Assembly (NCBI RefSeq): GCF_043944905.1
Contig: NZ_JBIMSN010000090.1
Location: 27,944-91,943 of the forward strand
Origin: Antrihabitans spumae
Lineage (GTDB): Bacteria; Actinomycetota; Actinomycetes; Mycobacteriales; Mycobacteriaceae
Length of the DNA stretch: 64,000 bases
Reading direction: 5' to 3'
In this document: piece by piece, positions 58,448 through 64,000 of the stretch
Position numbering within the stretch: position 1 is the first letter of the stretch
How the letters are laid out: each line of letters opens with the position of its first letter
Position numbers and translations under genes: made by a program
The notes under the pieces: model-generated
The model's database searches: none
The model's input: only the letters and a program-made list of their open reading frames with translations
Told to the model about the DNA's origin: nothing

Positions 58448-60879
58448 TTGACACCCATGTCCGCGAGGTGAGCCGCAAACTTGGTACTGAGCTGATCGAC
58501 TTCGGTTTCGAGGTCTTCGAGAGTGGAGTCGTAGCGTTCGCCGAGTTGCTTGATGCGTCCGACGAGGTTGTGAGTCAACTTCTGCAGCTCACCGGCGATA
58601 CCTGCCGCGACGGTGGCGTGCCATTTGTCGTCGAGTACCAGCTGTTGGATGTCGGACTCGGTGAGTTTGCCATACTTCGCCAGTGTCTTGGTGTCGAGTG
58701 CGACCTGAGCGTCTTTAGCGCTCTTCTTGGCGGTGGCTTCGTCGCCGTAAAGCCCGGATAGATGCTGCAACGCCCTGATCTCGGAAGCCGTTGCCTCTTC
58801 GCGTTTGGCGACCTTCAGCCTTGCGGCTACCAGGACCTTGCTGATCTTGCCGTCGTCCATCGCGTCTTCGAGGAGCCCGTCCTCGACGGCATGCTCTTCG
58901 GTGTATTCCTCGATGCCCCGAGCGGTTTCTTCTGCTGCAGCATTTAGGTGGTCGACTGTCGACTGATCCGCTGCGAAGTAGCGGGCAATGATGAGTGCAG
59001 GCGGAACGAGGTCCATCTTGTATTTCGATGCAGCACGACCCGAGCCGACCACGAGGTCGGGGGTTTCGGTGATCTTGCGGTCTTTGTCCTCGATAGTCTT
59101 GCGTGGGGCGGCAGCGGTTTGCCAGCCGTCGTTCATGATCAGGAAGACATCGTCGTGCATGACGCCGTGCCAGTAGGTCATCAGCTGCTCATATACGGCG
59201 TATTCGTCGAGTAACGGCGTGGTTCTGAATCGAGCAAGCAAATCGTCGCCGAGCGTCTTAATGAGCGCGCTTGGCTTGGTGTCGGCATCAATCGCGGCAA
59301 GAACTGGCCGGTGCGGGGCGTACCAGTCGGCTACCTGGGCGTATATTTGGTCGGCAAACTTCACGAACTCGCTTGACGCCAGAACACGCTGCTGTACTTC
59401 GGCGACGTCGATTGTCAGCTGGCTGTAGCCGTCGCGGCCAGTGGGGACGAACAAATTTGAACGCAAGCTCGGGAAGGCGTCCCAATAGGCACCCAGCGCG
59501 TCGATATCACGCTCGGGGATGCCACCGTGCAAGTGAGCGTGCAGATCCTGGATGTCTTCGAGCTCGGACGAGTCGACATAGCGCGGAATGTTGAGGTTGA
59601 AATCGTTGTCAGAGCTGGCAATTTCAGCAAGCGGCACCATCCGCGCATAGCGCGGCAACTCAGTCTGTTTGTTGAAGACGTCGACGGCCTTGTGCAGGTC
59701 TTGAGAGCGCAAGCGGTTCTTGTTGCCATCCTTAATGAAGCCTTTAGATGCGTCGATCATGAACACACCCGTCCGGGCGCTGGCGTTCTCTTTATCCAGG
59801 ACCACCACGCAGGCCGGGATACCGGTGCCATAGAACAGGTTGGCGGGCAGCCCGATGATGCCCTTGATAAAACCGTGCTGCAGCAGGCGCTTGCGGATAA
59901 CGGCTTCTTTGCCACCGCGAAACAGTACGCCGTGCGGCAGGATCACCGCGCCCTTGCCCGTGCTCTTGAGTGATTTAAGGACATGGAGCAGGAAGGCGTA
60001 ATCACCGTTCTTTTCCGGCGGGGTGCCGTACTCGAAGCGGCTGAACTCGTTTTCGAGCCCGCTGTTCCATGACTTGGTGGAAAAGGGTGGATTGGCGACC
60101 GCGAAATCGAACGTGCGGAGCTCGGAACCCTTTATGAACTGCGGGCTCGTGATTGTGTCGCCCTTGGCAATGACGGCGTCTTCATTGCCGTGCAAGATCA
60201 TGTTCATCTTGGACAACGCCCACGTGGCGTTGTCCTTTTCTTGGCCGTAGATGGAAATGCCGCGGGGCGCTTCGTCGGCGACCTTGAGCAGCAGCGAGCC
60301 AGAGCCACAAGTTGGGTCGTAGACGGTTTGATCTTGGCGGGTATGCGGTCCGATTCCAACGACCTTAGCCAGTATCCGTGAGACTTCGGCCGGCGTGTAG
60401 AACTGTCCCTTGGATTTGCCGGATTCAGTGGCGAAGTGCCGCATTAGGTATTCATAAGCGTCGCCGAGCAAGTCGTCGCCCTCGGAGCGGCTGCCCTTGA
60501 AGTCCAGATCGGCGAAGATGGTGACCAGCTTGGTCAACCGGTCCTGCATCTCCTTGCCCTTGCCGAGCTTCTCTTCGTCGTTGAAGTCGGCCAGGTCGAT
60601 GACCCTCTCCAACTCATTCGCCTTGGCAAGAGCACCGATGATGACGTTGATCTTGTCACCGATCTCCTTGTCGCCCTTGAGGGCGAGGATGTCGTCGAAC
60701 GAACCGCCGGTAGGGACGTCGATCAGGCTGCTCGGATCGGTTTTAGCCTTGTCGGTCACGTACTTCACGAACAGCAGCGTCAGGATGTAATCCTTGTACT
60801 GGCTGGCGTCCATGCCGCCGCGCAGTTCGTCGCAGCTGCGCCAGAGTGAGCTATAAAGGTCGGATTTCTTCAAGGCCAC
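58444..60879 (-). CDS. hsdM: Type I restriction-modification methyltransferase subunit M
   Basis: An 811-aa N6-adenine methyltransferase. An HsdM_N helical domain (1-140) is followed by the catalytic domain: motif I YDPTCGSGSLLLKVA and motif IV FAVANPPFSTKSW. A long C-terminal extension (about 500-811) ends in a coiled coil (QKLTHNLVGRIKQLGERYDSTL). Many HsdM are 500-550 aa; this longer subfamily also exists. The start is GTG 60879 with GGAG ten bases upstream. First gene of the operon. Confidence 0.95.
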   Translation of the reverse strand: MALKKSDLYSSLWRSCDELRGGMDASQYKDYILTLLFVKYVTDKAKTDPSSLIDVPTGGSFDDILALKGDKEIGDKINVIIGALAKANELERVIDLADFNDEEKLGKGKEMQDRLTKLVTIFADLDFKGSRSEGDDLLGDAYEYLMRHFATESGKSKGQFYTPAEVSRILAKVVGIGPHTRQDQTVYDPTCGSGSLLLKVADEAPRGISIYGQEKDNATWALSKMNMILHGNEDAVIAKGDTITSPQFIKGSELRTFDFAVANPPFSTKSWNSGLENEFSRFEYGTPPEKNGDYAFLLHVLKSLKSTGKGAVILPHGVLFRGGKEAVIRKRLLQHGFIKGIIGLPANLFYGTGIPACVVVLDKENASARTGVFMIDASKGFIKDGNKNRLRSQDLHKAVDVFNKQTELPRYARMVPLAEIASSDNDFNLNIPRYVDSSELEDIQDLHAHLHGGIPERDIDALGAYWDAFPSLRSNLFVPTGRDGYSQLTIDVAEVQQRVLASSEFVKFADQIYAQVADWYAPHRPVLAAIDADTKPSALIKTLGDDLLARFRTTPLLDEYAVYEQLMTYWHGVMHDDVFLIMNDGWQTAAAPRKTIEDKDRKITETPDLVVGSGRAASKYKMDLVPPALIIARYFAADQSTVDHLNAAAEETARGIEEYTEEHAVEDGLLEDAMDDGKISKVLVAARLKVAKREEATASEIRALQHLSGLYGDEATAKKSAKDAQVALDTKTLAKYGKLTESDIQQLVLDDKWHATVAAGIAGELQKLTHNLVGRIKQLGERYDSTLEDLETEVDQLSTKFAAHLADMGVK

Positions 60880-60898
60880 GGGCGTATATCTCCATTAT

Positions 60899-60913
60899 TG
60901 ATAATCATTTTCA
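60899..60913. promoter_or_regulatory. Zur/Fur-box-like palindrome at the hsdM promoter
   Basis: Read on the minus strand the site is TGAAAATGATTATCA, a 7-1-7 dyad with one mismatch, in an island of AT-rich sequence (60893-60920) 20 bases upstream of hsdM. It differs by one base from the actinobacterial zinc-regulator consensus TGAAAATGATTTTCA. AT richness also makes it the likely -10/-35 region. The 185 bp between here and 61099 hold no supported gene. Confidence 0.5.
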
Positions 60914-61098
60914 ATTATAGCAGTGCCGACGCAAATATCCGCAGGTCACAGCTCGGTGATGCCGACAATCAACCGTCCGCCTCGCTCGCCGGGACAGCGT
61001 CATCAACCATATCCGGCGCCACCGACGGATCGGCGGAACTCCGGCACGACCACTCCCAGATTTGTAATGTGTGGGTCGGCGGCAATCCGAGGAGCAAC

Positions 61099-61938
61099 TC
61101 ACTCCGCCCGCCCCTCGTGCACGGCGCGGGCTCTCGGACCAGTTCTTTCCACCCACATCCGCTGGTCCGTCATCAGTGGCCCGCAGTCTCGCGCCGGTGC
61201 CTCGCGTGACCATTCGAGCCTTAGCTCGATGCCCCGATCGCGGAAAGTTCGTGTCCGAACGAGTATTAGCGGGTCTGCAACATAGGCGACTGTTTGCCAG
61301 GTGGGCCAGACCGGCATGGGCCAGTGGATGAAGATGGTGGCCATTGGGCTGTGCTTGGACGCGTTCAGGTCGAGTTCGACGCCCTCGACGATGAGCTGGT
61401 GGAAGTAGTTGCCCTCGACGTCCGGGTTGCGATGGATCGTGAATTGCGGGTCCGATACGTCGTTGCCGTTGACGCGAATCGTCGCCGGTCGCCACGATTC
61501 GAAGCCAAGCATCAATCGGACGATCACGTCGACGGCGTTGCCGGACTGGAAGAGTGTCACCAGACCCCACGGTCGCGCCGTTTCGGCCTCGTCCCGAATG
61601 AGGGCAGCGAGCTTGAGCGCACCACGGTCTCCGCGCCGTAGGGCGGTTCGATCGCGGACGTGGAACTGGGCTGCGTAGTCGCGAATCCGCCGGTCGAGCG
61701 TGTCGCGTCCTACGTTCCAGCCTGCGAGATAGAAGTAGGCCCCGATGTCGGTCTCGGGATCTGTGCCGTGCTGCTCATGCAACCGGTCTAGCCGCTGCCA
61801 GGCTCGGTCGGTGTCGCCCATACCGAGCGCTTCGACCAACTCGAACTTGTCGGTTAGGCGCTCGATGCTTGGGTTGCCCGGTGCGCGGCGAAGCCCTCGC
61901 AACTCTGTCAGCAGGCGATCGCGTACCGGATCTTGCAT
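61099..61938 (-). CDS. Hypothetical protein (279 aa) of the accessory island
   Basis: Not recognised. Residues 1-60 are helical and charged (RDRLLTELRGLRRAPGNPSIERL), residues 60-125 continue helical, and 130-279 look beta-rich (VIVRLMLGFESW, TIRVNGNDVSDPQFTIH, ATIFIHWPMPVWPTW). There is no signal peptide or membrane helix. GC-rich codon use is like that of the backbone. It is divergent from the plus-strand small-gene operon (start 62043), with an inverted repeat GACCCC-GGGGTC between them (62004-62019), so it may regulate that operon. Confidence 0.7.
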   Translation of the reverse strand: MQDPVRDRLLTELRGLRRAPGNPSIERLTDKFELVEALGMGDTDRAWQRLDRLHEQHGTDPETDIGAYFYLAGWNVGRDTLDRRIRDYAAQFHVRDRTALRRGDRGALKLAALIRDEAETARPWGLVTLFQSGNAVDVIVRLMLGFESWRPATIRVNGNDVSDPQFTIHRNPDVEGNYFHQLIVEGVELDLNASKHSPMATIFIHWPMPVWPTWQTVAYVADPLILVRTRTFRDRGIELRLEWSREAPARDCGPLMTDQRMWVERTGPRARAVHEGRAE

Positions 61939-62042
61939 CGGCTGACCTTCCTGTCAGTTTCGTGTCAGTGACGACCTGTCGGCTTCTCCGCAGTGTGGGT
62001 AGTGACCCCACCGGGGGTCCCCACCCAGGAGGTATTTACCCG

Positions 62043-62351
62043 ATGTCCAATATCCTTCCCCGCACCTCGTCCACGTTGGCTGCCGCCCAAATCCCCGACT
62101 CCATCACCCGCAGCGAAGGTAAAGAACTTGCCCGCCTGCAGAATCGCGAAGTAGCGCGCGGCCTCATCACCGGCACGCGCGTCCAAGCCGCCGGGATGGT
62201 TGCCGCGATCGGGCTGCAGACCACCGCGATGCTGTCGCGCGAGGCAATCTTCCATGCTGACGGCGATCCGGTGGTGGCCAATCGGCTGAACCACATTGTC
62301 GACCAGTACGCCGCCTTCGTTGGCAACGAAGTCGCCAACTTCCGTCACTGA
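62043..62351 (+). CDS. Hypothetical helical protein (102 aa), first gene of small-gene operon
   Basis: Starts at ATG 62043 with AGGAGG at 62027-62032. The sequence (GKELARLQNREVARGLITGTRVQAAG..., then AIFHADGDPVVANRLNHIVDQYAAFVGNEVANF) is helical and soluble, with a mildly hydrophobic middle (AAGMVAAIGLQTTAML). No known domain. Proteins of this kind occur in actinobacterial integrative elements and plasmids, but that is only a general resemblance. Confidence 0.7.
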   Translation: MSNILPRTSSTLAAAQIPDSITRSEGKELARLQNREVARGLITGTRVQAAGMVAAIGLQTTAMLSREAIFHADGDPVVANRLNHIVDQYAAFVGNEVANFRH

Positions 62352-62369
62352 GCGAACGGAGACAATGAG

Positions 62370-62621
62370 ATGCCGAAGAAGACCACGCCGACCAGCGCGT
62401 GCAACGACCTGCGACTGACCGTTCCATCACATGACGACCCGGCCGTTGCCAGTGACATCGCCAACTACGTCATGGACCGGGTCCTCAACCTGACCGACGA
62501 AATGCAGCGCTACGCGACCGACCGGTTCGACCAGGCCCCAGCGAGCGCGATTCACGCCGGCGAACTGGGAGCCGCCCTTGCCCATGAAGTACTCGACTGG
62601 ATTCGGCGGTGGCCGTTATGA
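62370..62621 (+). CDS. Hypothetical protein (83 aa)
   Basis: GGAG (62358-62361) precedes ATG 62370. Soluble and helical: DDPAVASDIANYVMDRVLNLTDEMQRYATDRFDQ, then an Ala-rich helix ELGAALAHEVLDWIRRW. No known domain. Its stop overlaps the next gene (ATGA at 62618-62621). Confidence 0.65.
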   Translation: MPKKTTPTSACNDLRLTVPSHDDPAVASDIANYVMDRVLNLTDEMQRYATDRFDQAPASAIHAGELGAALAHEVLDWIRRWPL

Positions 62622-62893
62622 GCTGGGTCGGCGACGTGCTGGAGTTCGCGCTCCTCTGGTTGGCAATGTACGCCGTCATCTTCGTGGCGTACCTGGCGAT
62701 CATCTTGTTCGTGATCGACCCGCTGTCGACGTGGCAGGAGCGCCGACGAACGCGACGGCAGTTAATCGACGCCACCGAGCGCGAGCTTGGCCGAATCGAG
62801 CGACAAGGGGCGGACTCCGTGCAGCGCATCGAGAGTGCATTCATTGCGGCTCAGCAGATCGTCCGTGACGAGGCGACGAGGCGAGATTCATGA
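62618..62893 (+). CDS. Single-pass membrane protein with charged coiled-coil tail (91 aa)
   Basis: ATG 62618 overlaps the upstream stop. Residues 10-36 form one or two membrane helices (FALLWLAMYAVIFVAYLAIILFVI). Residues 42-90 form a highly charged helix (ERRRTRRQLIDATERELGRIERQG). Such proteins can anchor partners at the membrane. Its stop overlaps the next gene (ATGA). Confidence 0.7.
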   Translation: MSWVGDVLEFALLWLAMYAVIFVAYLAIILFVIDPLSTWQERRRTRRQLIDATERELGRIERQGADSVQRIESAFIAAQQIVRDEATRRDS

Positions 62894-63432
62894 CCATCAT
62901 CGACCCGAATCTGGCGCCCACGGACCGAATTGTCGGGGAGGCCATTGATAACCTCGGCGGATTCATCCTCGACCAGGCTGAGCAGACCACCGCACACGTC
63001 GGGTTCGGCTGGATCGTCACGCCCGATGCCCCGAACACCTACGAGGGGGTGCGGCGGGCATACGCCCGAAGTTGTCTCACCGGTGAGCCGTTGCCGATCA
63101 GCGGCGAGAACAGCGACGACGTCATCTATACCGATCCGCTGGTAAATGTCGGCCTTCGGTTCTGGCACGACGTCAACCATGCCCGACGTGGATTGAGCTT
63201 CGAGTTGGTCGACGAGCTGGAACTCAGCTTGTGGCACCTCGACCAACTGGAGTTGGCCGGATTCCCACGTGGTGGACTGGAGTGGCAGTTACTTCACGCC
63301 GACCTGACCGGCCAGACTTACGTCCAGGCGTTCGCGAGGCGGTTCCCGGTCGATCAGCGCCAGTTCGTAAACAGCTGCGTCACTGCAAGTTTCGATCACG
63401 GATTGCTCGTAGAACTGCGTCGCCAGCTATGA
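62890..63432 (+). CDS. Hypothetical protein (180 aa)
   Basis: A soluble acidic protein with conserved-looking segments VGFGWIVTPDAPNTYEGVRRAY, LRFWHDVNHARRGLSFELVDE and LEWQLLHADLTGQTYVQAFARRFPVDQRQFV. The H-D-x2-H pattern (WHDVNHAR) and HADLTGQ could be metal-related. No domain is recognised. It overlaps genes on both sides by four bases, so it is a core member of the operon. Confidence 0.7.
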   Translation: MTIIDPNLAPTDRIVGEAIDNLGGFILDQAEQTTAHVGFGWIVTPDAPNTYEGVRRAYARSCLTGEPLPISGENSDDVIYTDPLVNVGLRFWHDVNHARRGLSFELVDELELSLWHLDQLELAGFPRGGLEWQLLHADLTGQTYVQAFARRFPVDQRQFVNSCVTASFDHGLLVELRRQL

Positions 63433-63626
63433 GCGCATCCGACCCGAAGGCGTGGATCGACAAGTTTGTCGATGCGTGCGTCGGCGTGCTGGGCGGAGTC
63501 ATCGCCCTGTGGTGTGCGATTCAGGTTCTCGAGTCGATCCTGCCGTTTCTGGTGGTGGTGATCGGAATCGTGGCGCTCGCGGTCGGGTCGATCGCAATAT
63601 TTCGGTGGTACCGGGACCGCTGGTAA
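63429..63626 (+). CDS. Small two-helix membrane protein (65 aa)
   Basis: ATG 63429 overlaps the upstream stop. After a short charged N-terminus (SASDPKAWIDKF) come two hydrophobic helices (ACVGVLGGVIALWCAIQVL and ILPFLVVVIGIVALAVGSIAIF) and a basic end RWYRDRW. Function unknown; last gene of the overlapping series. Confidence 0.7.
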   Translation: MSASDPKAWIDKFVDACVGVLGGVIALWCAIQVLESILPFLVVVIGIVALAVGSIAIFRWYRDRW

Positions 63627-63711
63627 TGCGTTTCGCAGCGAACCGGAATATGCAGCGATTTCTCCTCCGGCGGCCTCGTTCCGTTCGGTGTTGTGGAATC
63701 GGACAATGTTA

Positions 63712-63771
63712 TTGACCGTTGCATCAATGCAAAGTTAAATAGATTCACCAGTCGTTGCATTAAAGCAATGC
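63712..63771 (+). promoter_or_regulatory. Promoter with TTGCAT dyads for the terminal small gene
   Basis: TTGACC (63712-63717) and TTAAAT (63735-63740) are 17 bases apart and fit a sigma-70-type promoter. In the spacer lies the near-perfect dyad TTGCATCAATGCAA (63719-63732). A related copy, TTGCATTAAAGCAATGC, follows at 63755-63771, 36 bases downstream. The whole block is far more AT-rich than the genome and looks like a repressor-controlled promoter of a mobile element. Confidence 0.6.
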
Positions 63772-63805
63772 GGAACAACAAGCAATTTGAAAGGAGGGGA
63801 AAACT

Positions 63806-63973
63806 ATGTCAAAAACACGAAGAAATGCCAGCAGTAAGAATGGCCAAAGTGGTCGTGGCGAACGCCGAATATCCATCCGAGCAGTCCGCCGTGATCCGCC
63901 GGATCTACGCAAGTTGAGCCGCGCGGTCATCACACTAGCCCAGATCTTTCTCCGGGCTGACGTGCCGGCTTGA
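63806..63973 (+). CDS. Small basic protein (55 aa)
   Basis: A short ORF with a very strong ribosome site (AAGGAGGGG from 63791) before ATG 63806. It reads MSKTRRNASSKNGQSGRGER..., with 13 Arg/Lys in the first 40 residues, and ends with a short hydrophobic helix (LSRAVITLAQIFL) and RADVPA. The positive N-terminus suggests nucleic-acid binding. Codons at the start are AT-rich (AAA, ACA, AGA), unlike the host. It follows a promoter with dyad operators, so it may be the first gene of the element's next operon. Confidence 0.6.
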   Translation: MSKTRRNASSKNGQSGRGERRISIRAVRRDPPDLRKLSRAVITLAQIFLRADVPA

Positions 63974-64000
63974 TCTGTTTCGGATTGGGTTTTCGATCTT

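Noticed and set aside
63521..63781. 86-aa minus-strand ORF across the AT-rich promoter block
   Set aside because: Antisense to the two-helix membrane gene and composed of the TTGCAT repeats; no ribosome site.

Overview
The window is high-GC DNA with short, often overlapping genes. It looks like a mycolic-acid-containing actinobacterium of the order Mycobacteriales, most likely Rhodococcus or a close relative. The backbone holds a bcp peroxiredoxin, a DUF3618 protein, tRNA-Lys, an L,D-transpeptidase lipoprotein, tRNA-His, oligoribonuclease, a HerA-like ATPase and a short-chain dehydrogenase close to the mycobacterial mycolate reductase Rv2509. From memory this resembles the Rv2509-Rv2521 neighbourhood of Mycobacterium tuberculosis. 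A DesA3-type desaturase with its reductase partner and a PheA1A2-type phenol hydroxylase also fit Rhodococcus.

Layout. 0-6.2 kb: housekeeping and regulatory genes (TetR fragment, bcp, MarR with a DHA2 drug exporter, DUF488, a RidA protein divergent from a WYL regulator over a perfect palindrome). 6.3-15.1 kb: a compact lanthipeptide cluster. It has an FHA-HTH regulator, a small membrane-fusion-like protein, a C39-peptidase ABC exporter, a full-length LanB dehydratase, a 49-residue LanA precursor with a double-glycine leader, an ECF sigma factor carrying a zinc-binding anti-sigma-like tail, and a LanC cyclase. 15.16-18.69 kb: a 3.5 kb prophage remnant bounded by 35-bp direct repeats of the tRNA-Lys 3' end. 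It keeps only an integrase stub, a tail/esterase-like gene, two small genes and a lipoprotein. 19-28 kb: backbone genes plus an ABC transporter with two tandem paralogous permeases and a degenerate diaminopimelate-decarboxylase-like protein without the PLP lysine. 28-38 kb: a PadR-controlled FadH-like reductase, transporters, and the desaturase electron-transfer pair facing a TetR gene across a 24-bp perfect palindrome. 38.3-50.3 kb: a complete phenol to TCA-cycle route: PheA2/PheA1 (phenol to catechol), CatA, CatB, CatC, PcaD, PcaIJ and PcaF, with three local regulators (two IclR, one AraC) and readable operator repeats.

50.3-64 kb: an accessory island. It carries a minus-strand operon hsdM-hsdS-hsdR-M48 metallopeptidase-AAA ATPase (type I restriction-modification with a PrrC/RloC-like zinc-hook ATPase), its genes joined by 4-14 base overlaps and preceded by a Zur-box-like palindrome. 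Next come an unknown 279-aa protein and a plus-strand run of small unknown proteins, three of whose four junctions overlap. The window ends with a small basic protein behind a promoter that overlaps an operator-like repeat. The island continues past the window edge.

The best candidates for a little-described system are the hybrid lanthipeptide cluster (class I enzymes with a class II-like leader and exporter, plus an unusual ECF factor) and the restriction/ATPase island with its adjoining unknown small-gene operon.
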